From Vibrio cyclitrophicus (GTDB taxonomy: Bacteria > Pseudomonadota > Gammaproteobacteria > Enterobacterales > Vibrionaceae), in assembly GCA_023206055.1 (NCBI GenBank), contig CP065367.1:372001-436000 (forward strand): DNA of 64,000 nucleotides, given 5' to 3'. Numbering within the stretch: the stretch's first letter is position 1; each line of letters begins with the position of its first letter. Shown here piece after piece: positions 32,755 to 40,141 of this stretch. The notes beneath the pieces are model-generated. The model was not told the DNA's origin and searched no databases. It was given only the letters and a program-made list of their open reading frames with translations. The translations under genes were made by a program, and so were the position numbers.

Positions 32755-33000
32755 ATGACTATTCAATTAGATTCGAAGCAAAAGTCTGAGCTTACCCATG
32801 CCCTTCAAAAGTACATGCAAGATGAACTCGATGTGGAGCTTGGCCAGTTCGACACGGAATTCTTGGTCGACTTCATCAGTAAAAAGTTTGGTGCGGTTTA
32901 TTACAACAAAGGGATAGAAGATGCTCAAAAAGTGATGGAACGTAAAATGTTAGATATCTCAGATGAGCTTTACGAGATCGAGCAAATTGTTGAAATCTAA
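32755..33000 (+). CDS. DUF2164 family protein
   Basis: 81-residue cytoplasmic protein of unknown role. It shows the family features: a helical N-terminus (SKQKSELTHALQKYMQDELDVELGQFDTEFLVDFI) and the YNKGIEDAQ motif. ATG 32755 is preferred, with GGAAACATTC upstream; the earlier ATG at 32722 has no ribosome site. It stands alone before the cytochrome b561 operon. Confidence 0.82.
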   Translation: MTIQLDSKQKSELTHALQKYMQDELDVELGQFDTEFLVDFISKKFGAVYYNKGIEDAQKVMERKMLDISDELYEIEQIVEI

Positions 33001-33153
33001 GCTTTAGCTCAGACTTGTTCAAATAATTTGAATAACTCGTTTAATTTGAAATGATGTAACTATTGTAAAACTTGGTAAATAATATGTTACACAAACTTGG
33101 TGTAGAGTACGCTTTTCGAAACTACACTACTCGTTAACATTCGGAAGAGATGC

Positions 33154-33693
33154 ATGAACAACAACGTTAGAAATTACAACCCTTTAGCAAGAGCGATGCA
33201 TTGGATTTCAGCTCTCGCAGTATTTGGCTTATTTGGTGTAGGCCTGTGGATGGTTGATCTTTCATACTACAGCGAGTGGTACAAAACAGCACCAGACTAC
33301 CACCGTTCGGTAGGCATTCTTTTGGCTGCTGTTACCGTCATCCGCTTGGTTTGGAAGCTAGTTACCGCGTCACCTAAAGTGGAAGGTAAAAGCTATGAAG
33401 TTGCGGCAGCGAAGATCGCTCACGGCTTTATGTATATTAACTTAGCGGTTTTATTTATTTCAGGTTATTTGATTTCAACTTCAGATGGCCGTGGGATCGA
33501 CGTGTTCAATTGGTTCACCGTACCAAGTATGGGTGAACTGTTTGCAAACCAATCTGATCTCGCAGGAACGATTCACTACTATGCTGCATGGGTACTGATC
33601 ATCATGGCATCAGTGCACGCCTTAGCGGCGATAAAACACCACGTTATCGACAAAGACGATACGCTACGAAAAATGATAGGAGCTTCAAAATGA
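33154..33693 (+). CDS. Cytochrome b561
   Basis: 179-residue di-haem membrane protein that probably passes electrons between quinol and a periplasmic partner such as superoxide. Four membrane helices are visible, with candidate haem-ligand histidines in LARAMHWISALAV, YHRSVGILL, IAHGFMY and MASVHALAAIKHH. GGAAGAG precedes the ATG. Its stop overlaps the start of the YceI gene by four bases, an arrangement also known in E. coli yceJ-yceI. Confidence 0.92.
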   Translation: MNNNVRNYNPLARAMHWISALAVFGLFGVGLWMVDLSYYSEWYKTAPDYHRSVGILLAAVTVIRLVWKLVTASPKVEGKSYEVAAAKIAHGFMYINLAVLFISGYLISTSDGRGIDVFNWFTVPSMGELFANQSDLAGTIHYYAAWVLIIMASVHALAAIKHHVIDKDDTLRKMIGASK

Positions 33694-34259
33694 AAAAGTC
33701 AATTATCGCTACAGGATTAGCATTTGCAATGGCAATGCCTTTCGCTGCGAACGCCGCTGATTACGTGATTGATACAAAAGGTGCGCATGCTTCAGTTAAC
33801 TTTAAAGTTAGCCACCTAGGTTACAGCTTTATCCAAGGTCGTTTTAACACATTCTCAGGTGATTTCTCATTTGATGAAAGTAACGTTGAAGCTTCAAAAG
33901 TGAACGTAACGATTGATACAACAAGCCTTGATTCAAACCACGCAGAACGTGATAAGCACATCCGTAGTGGCGATTTCATTGATGCTGGTAAGTTTTCTGA
34001 TGCGACATTTAACAGTACAAAAGTGGTTGATAAAGGCGACGGTAAACTTGAAGTAATGGGCGACCTTAAACTTCACGGCGTAACTAAGCCTATCGTTATC
34101 GAAGCTGAATTCATCGGTGCTGGTCAAGACCCATGGGGCGGTGAGCGTGCAGGCTTCGTTGGTACAACTCGTCTAGAGCTTGCTGACTTCAACATTCCAG
34201 TAATGGGCGCTTCAAGCTACGTAGACATGGATCTACACGTTGAAGGTGTAAAGAAGTAA
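33690..34259 (+). CDS. yceI: YceI-family periplasmic lipid-binding protein
   Basis: 189 residues with a Sec signal peptide cut after ANA (residue 22). The mature part is a YceI lipocalin-like barrel that binds isoprenoid quinones: DTKGAHASVNFKVSHLGYSFIQGRF, DTTSLDSNHAERDKHIRSGDFID, and ends in VDMDLHVEGVKK. I chose the ATG at 33690 that overlaps the cytochrome stop; the longer open frame begins inside that gene. Coupling to cytochrome b561 suggests a shared redox task at the membrane surface. Confidence 0.93.
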   Translation: MKKSIIATGLAFAMAMPFAANAADYVIDTKGAHASVNFKVSHLGYSFIQGRFNTFSGDFSFDESNVEASKVNVTIDTTSLDSNHAERDKHIRSGDFIDAGKFSDATFNSTKVVDKGDGKLEVMGDLKLHGVTKPIVIEAEFIGAGQDPWGGERAGFVGTTRLELADFNIPVMGASSYVDMDLHVEGVKK

Positions 34260-34350
34260 TCTAACTACTGATTATCGCTGACTAGTATCAATCTTTTATG
34301 TAACGTCAAAAGTTGAATCGATACTTAGAAAGCCACAGTTAGAAAAAGAG

Positions 34351-34384
34351 AAAGGCGCAAAGTATTCACTTTGCGCCTTTTTAT
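34351..34384 (+). terminator. Terminator after yceI
   Basis: AAAGGCGCAAAGT/ACTTTGCGCCTTT, a perfect 13-bp stem with a 4-base loop and TTT after it. Confidence 0.9.
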
Positions 34385-34523
34385 TATGGTAAATGGTAAC
34401 GCGTTTAGACCTGTTTTGTGTCAAACCTTTAGTTGCGCTTTAAGCCACCATCTACTTTTAGCCAGTCAACGTTGCCATGACTGATTTTCGAGGAGAACAA
34501 CTAATCCCTAATTGTTCAACCTT

Positions 34524-34628
34524 GTCCTAGTTAGCTAACCACTTCCTAGTAAAACAGTCGCTAGCTACACGCTTCCTAGTTAAACCGTTGCACGTTAATC
34601 TACTGTAGATTAAACCACTGTAAGTTAA
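34524..34628. repeat. Degenerate repeats downstream of the FocA-CBS gene
   Basis: The octamer TTCCTAGT occurs at 34543-34550 and 34573-34580, with a related TCCTAGTT at 34525-34532, and TTAAACC recurs nearby. The inverted repeat TTAATCTAC-T-GTAGATTAA lies at 34595-34613, next to the stop codon. It may be a worn-down repeat element or a structured 3' end of the mRNA; no coding potential seen. Confidence 0.4.
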
Positions 34629-35162
34629 TTAAGCCGTTTCTAGTTCCGCTTTTGGAACCACGTTTAGGCGGTCACCGTAGATTGGGCGAAGAGCTTGCAT
34701 CACTTCAGTACGAGTAAGAACACCTATCATCACACCGTTTTCTAATACTGGAAGCATATGTGGTTGGCTTACTTTCATCGCTTTTGCACGCTCTTCTAGA
34801 GAAAGAGAAGTAAGGCGAGTTGCGAAGCCCATGCTTGTCGTTGGGTACAGCTGCTCTTTGTCGATACATAGGAACTCAGCAACATCTACTAGCTTGTCGT
34901 TTGCATCGATTGCCACAACGTCGCGGCTCATTAGGTCTACGACTTTCTGGCCTTTAGTTGGAATGTAATCTTGGCACCAAAGGTCAACCATTACGTCATG
35001 AACAGAGAAGATACCAACTAGACGGCCTTCAACATCGCAAACAGGTGCGCTAACAAGTTGCGCGTCTAAAAGTGAATCAATTGCCACTGATGTTGGCATT
35101 TCTACGCTCAGTGTAATTGGTTGAGTGTTCATGATTTGCTTGATAGTAGTTGCTGTGTTCAT
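34629..35162 (-). CDS. Possible separate CBS-domain protein from an internal start
   Basis: Within the FocA-CBS gene and in the same frame, AAGGAAATTACTATGAAC provides an ideal ribosome site and ATG at 35162. Translation from it would give a 177-residue stand-alone CBS protein starting MNTATTIKQIMNT. The preceding 25 residues (linker KAAKITAITQTTEITSVKEIT) have low complexity, as expected if a former spacer was opened by loss of a stop codon. Use of this start is an inference. Confidence 0.4.
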   Translation of the reverse strand: MNTATTIKQIMNTQPITLSVEMPTSVAIDSLLDAQLVSAPVCDVEGRLVGIFSVHDVMVDLWCQDYIPTKGQKVVDLMSRDVVAIDANDKLVDVAEFLCIDKEQLYPTTSMGFATRLTSLSLEERAKAMKVSQPHMLPVLENGVMIGVLTRTEVMQALRPIYGDRLNVVPKAELETA

Positions 35163-36080
35163 AGTAATTTCCTTAACTGACGTAATTTCTGTTGTTTGTG
35201 TAATAGCGGTAATTTTTGCTGCTTTAAGTTGTGGGCGACGGTAGATACTCCAATTAGCTAAGCCGACTAATACCGAGCCACCTACGATGTTGCCTATTGT
35301 TACTGGTATTAAGTTTGCGGTAACAAATTGCACGACGTTTAAGTCTGCGTACTGCGCCGGTGTCGCGCCGATTTGCATCCAGAAGCTTTCTGGTGCGAAT
35401 GCTTGAATCGTGATGCCTAGTGGCACCATGAACATATTCGCCACACAGTGTTCAAAGCCTGAGCTTACGAACATTGCAACGGGTAACACGGTCATCATTG
35501 CTTTAGTCATTGCGTTAGCAGAACTGAACGTTAACCAAATAGCTAAACACACCAATAAGTTACAAAGCACACCCAAAGCAAACGCTTGAACAGGGCTGTG
35601 GTGCAGCTTGTGTTGAGCAATGTTTAGAGCGTTTAAGCCCCATTGCCCGCTATCCAGTTGATATAAGCCTGCGGCGCTTACCAAAGCCAATAGGAACATG
35701 GCACCGATAAAGTTACCGACATACACCTTGCCCCAGATAGACAGCATCTTAGTGAAGGTGATTTGCTTATTAGCCCATGAGATGCTCGATAACACTGAAC
35801 TGGTAAACAGCTCACCGCCGCAAATCACAATCAAGATCAAACCCATACTGAATGCTAGACCGCCGGCTAAGCGACTCAATCCCCATCCAGCATCAGCGCT
35901 ACCTGTGGTCACCGTGATGTAGAATAAAAAAGCAAGCCCGATGAATGCGCCAGCCATGATTGCCAAACTCAATGTCATGCTGCTGGTTTTATTTGCTTTG
36001 CTTAATGCAAACTTCTCTGCTTCCGCCATCATTTCTGTTGGTGAAAATAGTTGATGATTTTCAGAAGTGCTGGTTGCCAT
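34629..36080 (-). CDS. FocA-type formate channel fused to a CBS-domain region
   Basis: 483 residues. Residues 1-282 are a complete formate/nitrite transporter subunit close to E. coli FocA: six membrane helices, the LFTSSVL loop with Thr93, and FVSSGFEHCVANMFMVP with the pore histidine at 211. Residues about 307-470 form a CBS pair (IKQIMNTQPITLSVEMPTSV; VVDLMSRDVVAIDANDK; HMLPVLENGVMIGVLTRTEV) with an inserted helix in the second repeat. CBS pairs usually bind adenine nucleotides, so the channel may be gated by energy or SAM state (inference). An AAGGA site seven bases before Met307 suggests separate synthesis of the CBS part. A LysR gene diverges. Confidence 0.9.
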   Translation of the reverse strand: MATSTSENHQLFSPTEMMAEAEKFALSKANKTSSMTLSLAIMAGAFIGLAFLFYITVTTGSADAGWGLSRLAGGLAFSMGLILIVICGGELFTSSVLSSISWANKQITFTKMLSIWGKVYVGNFIGAMFLLALVSAAGLYQLDSGQWGLNALNIAQHKLHHSPVQAFALGVLCNLLVCLAIWLTFSSANAMTKAMMTVLPVAMFVSSGFEHCVANMFMVPLGITIQAFAPESFWMQIGATPAQYADLNVVQFVTANLIPVTIGNIVGGSVLVGLANWSIYRRPQLKAAKITAITQTTEITSVKEITMNTATTIKQIMNTQPITLSVEMPTSVAIDSLLDAQLVSAPVCDVEGRLVGIFSVHDVMVDLWCQDYIPTKGQKVVDLMSRDVVAIDANDKLVDVAEFLCIDKEQLYPTTSMGFATRLTSLSLEERAKAMKVSQPHMLPVLENGVMIGVLTRTEVMQALRPIYGDRLNVVPKAELETA

Positions 36081-36341
36081 ATCCCCCCCTTGAACAATCC
36101 GTCATGTGTAATTCCTAGTGTTAATACTTGATGGTTAATCAGTAATGTTTTGCAGAGCTCGTTGTGTCCTGCCATTTCAGATTAGGGCTTTGAAGGGTAG
36201 AGGTAAAATTGATAATTTTTAGAAACCACATCAAATTTATTGATATAGATTTGGTTACGCGTAAAATGAAATTGATTGCTCATTGGCTTTATAAAAAACG
36301 AGTATCAGGACACAAATTATTAAAAGCATTAAGGATGAATT

Positions 36342-37247
36342 TTGCGTTATTCATTAAAGCAACTCGCGGTATTTGATGCAGTAGCAGACTCCGGGAGCGT
36401 TAGTCAGGCAGCAGACAAATTGGCGTTGACTCAGTCGGCGACAAGTATGTCTCTTGCACAGTTGGAAAAAATGCTCGGCAGGCCTTTGTTTGAAAGGCAG
36501 GGCAAGCAAATGGCTTTGACTCATTGGGGCATGTGGTTAAGACCAAAAGCGAAGCGTTTACTGCAAGATGCGCAGCAAATTGAGATGGGTTTTTACGAGC
36601 AGCATTTGTTGAGTGGCGAACTCAAATTAGGTGCTAGCCAAACCCCAGCGGAACACCTCGTTCCGGATCTCATCAGTATTATTGATAACGACTTTCCTGA
36701 GATGCGAATCTCGCTCGGCGTACAAAGTACCGATGCTGTCATTGATGGTGTATTAGATTATCAATATGACTTAGGCGTTATCGAAGGTCGTTGTGATGAC
36801 AACAGGGTTCACCAAGAAGTGTGGTGTACAGACCATTTAACGGTGGTTGCATCGGCTCATCACCCGTTTGCGAGGCGTGAACGAGTAAGCTTGGCACAAT
36901 TAGAACAAGCAAAGTGGGTATTACGTGAACATGGTTCAGGTACTCGAAAAGTTTTTGATAGCTCTATTCACCATTTAATTGGCGATCTCGATGTTTGGCG
37001 AGAGTATGAACACGTTCCTGTTTTAAGAAGTTTGGTTGCAAACGGCCCATATTTAACGTGTTTACCTTATCTAGATGTCGAACAGTTTGTTGAGTCAGGC
37101 CAACTGGTGACGTTGAATGTTCCTGAGCTGGAAATGGAAAGAACCTTGTCCTTTATTTGGCGCGCTGACATGGCAGAGAACCCACTTGCTGAATGTATCA
37201 AGCGTGAAGGTAAGCGCATGATGAAAGGCAAACGGTCGGTTCTTTAA
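36342..37247 (+). CDS. LysR-family transcriptional regulator
   Basis: 301 residues: a winged helix-turn-helix at 1-65 (LKQLAVFDAVADSGSVSQAADKLALTQSATSMSLAQLEKMLGRPLFER) and a periplasmic-binding-like effector domain at about 90-290. The start is TTG 36342, with AAGGA six bases upstream. It is divergent from the FocA-CBS gene, so it probably controls it; the 260-base shared region holds A+T-rich half-sites but no clear T-N11-A palindrome I would defend. The effector is unknown. Confidence 0.88.
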   Translation: MRYSLKQLAVFDAVADSGSVSQAADKLALTQSATSMSLAQLEKMLGRPLFERQGKQMALTHWGMWLRPKAKRLLQDAQQIEMGFYEQHLLSGELKLGASQTPAEHLVPDLISIIDNDFPEMRISLGVQSTDAVIDGVLDYQYDLGVIEGRCDDNRVHQEVWCTDHLTVVASAHHPFARRERVSLAQLEQAKWVLREHGSGTRKVFDSSIHHLIGDLDVWREYEHVPVLRSLVANGPYLTCLPYLDVEQFVESGQLVTLNVPELEMERTLSFIWRADMAENPLAECIKREGKRMMKGKRSVL

Positions 37248-37451
37248 CCTAGATTTGATAAAATACTAATAACTAAATATGTTGAATAAGCGATTCCGGT
37301 CTCTATCTAGTGATAAATGCACAATTGCATACATTATTAATGTGATCGTGATCGGCTAAATAAGGGCTATCTTCCCATAGTATGCTTACTTGATTTTAAG
37401 TGAGGCTAAATCCGGTTGCGATAAATTGCGTAATTAGGCTTTAGAAATAGT

Positions 37452-37946
37452 ATGAGTACATTAGTCGCGATTTCATTAACAACAGGTATTTTGTCAGGTC
37501 TATGGGGATGGATAGCTATCTCTTTCGGCTTATTGTCATGGGCAGGTTTTTTAGGTTGCACCAGTTATTTTGCTTCGCCAACCGGCGGTGTAAAAGGATT
37601 GGCAGGTAGCTTACTAACTAACATGACCGGCGTATTCTGGGCAATGGTGATTATAGAAAGCTCTACCTTCGCAGGGCTAGAGATTTTAGGCTATGTGATT
37701 ACTGCTATTGTGGCTTTCTTCATGTGCATTCAAGCGAAACAAGCGTGGCTAGGTTATATCCCAGGAACCTTTATTGGTTGTTGTGCGACGTTTGCGGCAG
37801 GTGGCGATTGGCAACTTGTTGTGCCATCTTTACTGCTTGGTGGTGTATTCGGATACTTGATGAAAGCAACGGGACTATGGCTTCACGAAAAATCGACCCA
37901 ATCTTCGGAAGTTGTTGAACAACACGCTAAACAGGCAAAGGCTTAA
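37452..37946 (+). CDS. DUF1097 membrane protein
   Basis: 164 residues with about five membrane helices and glycine-rich turns (SPTGGVKGLAGSLLTNMTGVFWA; IPGTFIGCCATFAAGG), typical of the DUF1097/YcdZ family of inner-membrane proteins with no proven function. The C-terminal tail is cytoplasmic and charged. No strong ribosome site is visible before ATG 37452. It lies 204 bases after the LysR gene, with a terminator behind it. Confidence 0.8.
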   Translation: MSTLVAISLTTGILSGLWGWIAISFGLLSWAGFLGCTSYFASPTGGVKGLAGSLLTNMTGVFWAMVIIESSTFAGLEILGYVITAIVAFFMCIQAKQAWLGYIPGTFIGCCATFAAGGDWQLVVPSLLLGGVFGYLMKATGLWLHEKSTQSSEVVEQHAKQAKA

Positions 37947-38025
37947 TTCGTTAACCTGACTCTAGTTTAGCCACTGTGCACTCTTGCAAGATAACCCCCA
38001 ATTAATTTGTATATCGATTTATACA

Positions 38026-38051
38026 GGCACACCGTTTGGTGTGCCTTTTTT
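38026..38051 (+). terminator. Terminator after the DUF1097 gene
   Basis: GGCACACC/GGTGTGCC stem with a GTTT loop, then TTTTTT. The T run passes into a short tandem array of TTTTGG hexamers up to about 38068. Confidence 0.85.
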
Positions 38052-38130
38052 GGTTTTGGTTTTGGTTTAGGCAATAAACTAAAGATTTCATCAGCAGAGC
38101 AACTGATAGCATCTATAAAACAAATATTGC

Positions 38131-39903
38131 TTAGGTATTTCCGTTCGCCATGGTGATGACGCGTTTTAACGTCCACCTTAGCAATAATGGAATACATTCT
38201 TGCCCTTGATTTTCGCAATGAGAAACTATCGCCAATGCGAGGTCAGGTTTTGCGTGTTTCTTCAATACTTTGGCGACCACTTTCTTAGGAGGGATTGGGT
38301 GATCGTATGGAATCTTCACCATGTCACGGAAAAAGTTCTCGAAGCCGTTCATATACAAGTAATGTTCTATGTCTTTATCAGGCAATTCAGTTAAGCGGTG
38401 TCGTTCTTGGTCATTACCAAGCTTTGATAAAACGGTCGCTGCGTATTTTTTACCTGCTGCATCGCCGTCAGTCACCACATGCCAATCGATACCAAATTCT
38501 TGAGCGACTTTAATCAGCGCTTTTAGCCCCGATTGAGCAAACTCAATAATTTGCACACCTTCCGCTGCAAGGTTATATCCGCACTGGTTGGCTAACTCAT
38601 TAAACAACCAAACTTCGGTTTCCCCCTCTACTAATAACCAGCAACGCGCAAACAGTGCTCCTGAACGGTGAAAGCGAATATGGAAACCAATTCGACGAAG
38701 TTCATCTTTACTGAAGTGATTCATGTTGAGTTGATTCGCGATGGTTTTGTCGGACTGACGAACCAATCGACGAATCGATTGTAAAGGCACAGCTGCGAGT
38801 AAATCGCCACTGTTAGTGGTTAGGATTTTCTGCATAGGCAATTTCTGCATCAAACTCCAAGCCCTTGCCAAGTGGGTTGGGTGTAATCGACCTTCGGGAT
38901 CTTCTAGGATCAAAAGAGGGCGCGCACATCGTCTTAAGTCATTTGGCCCTTTAGCCTGTAGGTAAGCGTTCAGTAACCCCATGAATAATAAGCGAGTTTG
39001 TTTGTTTTTCGTTTCTTCGACGAGCTGATGAATACTCTGATCATTAGCACCAGCAGAATACAATAAGCCATCCCTCTGTTTTCTTGGGTTACTACGAGAA
39101 TTACTCTTGAAAGAGAAGTAGTGCTCTATCAAACTCTGCATCGAATCAAGGCTACTGCGCATTTCGCCTTTATTAACATGACCAGGGATTGCCATTAAGC
39201 GACGACAGGTATTATCAATGCGTTTTTCTATTCTAGCCTGACGTCCATTTCCGTTGCCGTTACCGTTTCCATTTCCGCTAGAGTTAACAGCACTGCCATT
39301 GTTGGCGTGATTACCGTTCCCAATTCCATTAAAGCTGACGTTGGAGTCTCCATTAGAACCAACATTAACAACGGCATTCTGATTGATTGTTTTACTGTTG
39401 AAAGGACGATCAAAGTGCCTTGCATCACGCAAACGGATGACGGGATGTAAGGTCATTAATTCTTGTGCGAGCTTTTCAGAATGATGAAGCTTGAGCGGAT
39501 TACCGTCCAAACCAAGAAACGCATAATGTGTGGTGGTCTCATATTGTTCCAACGTCGCGCTAATTCGATAATAGATGCGAAATACGCCAAACTCATCTTG
39601 AACCCAAATAGGTTTGAGTTTGCGATAACGGCCTGCGTTAAGTTCGCTCTTGTCGTTAGCTTTTAATGCGAGAACAATTTGAAGATGTTGAGACTGTGGG
39701 TGGGAGACGGAGTAATCGACATGAAAATCGGTCATTTCAAAGTGATATGGCACACCGTCTGAGGGAAGAACGACGGATAGGGCATCCAATAATGAAGACT
39801 TACCCCATGTATTTTCACCAATAAGCGTGGTTAGCTCGTCAAACGCGAGTGACATGCGCTTGATACCTCGAAAGCCAGAAATCTCGATTCTTTCTAGTTG
39901 CAT
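38131..39903 (-). CDS. ybjD: OLD-family ATP-dependent endonuclease, YbjD-like
   Basis: 590 residues. The N-terminal ABC-type ATPase has Walker A at GENTWGKS (29-36) and a Walker B region at PLLILEDPEGRLHP (329-342). The C-terminal TOPRIM nuclease domain has VEGETE (425-430) and TDGD (478-481). It corresponds along its length to E. coli YbjD, a class 1 OLD nuclease. Residues about 175-220 are an Asn/Gly-rich low-complexity insert not expected in the family core. GGAG precedes the ATG. It stands alone: no UvrD-like helicase, methylase or other defence gene is adjacent, so a Gabija system is not supported. Role possibly in DNA repair or phage interference. Confidence 0.88.
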   Translation of the reverse strand: MQLERIEISGFRGIKRMSLAFDELTTLIGENTWGKSSLLDALSVVLPSDGVPYHFEMTDFHVDYSVSHPQSQHLQIVLALKANDKSELNAGRYRKLKPIWVQDEFGVFRIYYRISATLEQYETTTHYAFLGLDGNPLKLHHSEKLAQELMTLHPVIRLRDARHFDRPFNSKTINQNAVVNVGSNGDSNVSFNGIGNGNHANNGSAVNSSGNGNGNGNGNGRQARIEKRIDNTCRRLMAIPGHVNKGEMRSSLDSMQSLIEHYFSFKSNSRSNPRKQRDGLLYSAGANDQSIHQLVEETKNKQTRLLFMGLLNAYLQAKGPNDLRRCARPLLILEDPEGRLHPTHLARAWSLMQKLPMQKILTTNSGDLLAAVPLQSIRRLVRQSDKTIANQLNMNHFSKDELRRIGFHIRFHRSGALFARCWLLVEGETEVWLFNELANQCGYNLAAEGVQIIEFAQSGLKALIKVAQEFGIDWHVVTDGDAAGKKYAATVLSKLGNDQERHRLTELPDKDIEHYLYMNGFENFFRDMVKIPYDHPIPPKKVVAKVLKKHAKPDLALAIVSHCENQGQECIPLLLRWTLKRVITMANGNT

Positions 39904-40141
39904 AGGCTTACTCCTAACGGAAGGCTCTGCTAATTGTTTGAAAGCTAACAGATATCTTTAATCATAATCGAAAATCACCAATTCGGTATGCTCATCGGTC
40001 ACAAAACCCATTGATTATTTATACGGTGCAAAATGAGATTTTTGATCTATCTCGAGTATTTTTTTGCAGTGCAGTTTCATAAAATTCACGATTCTGTCAT
40101 GATTCTCGACCTAGTATGAAGGGACAAAGAGAGAAGAAAAT

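Noticed and set aside
38131..39903. OLD nuclease as part of a Gabija or other defence island
   Set aside because: GajA-type systems need an adjacent UvrD-like helicase gene. The neighbours are a DUF1097 protein and a nucleotidase, and the protein is YbjD-like.
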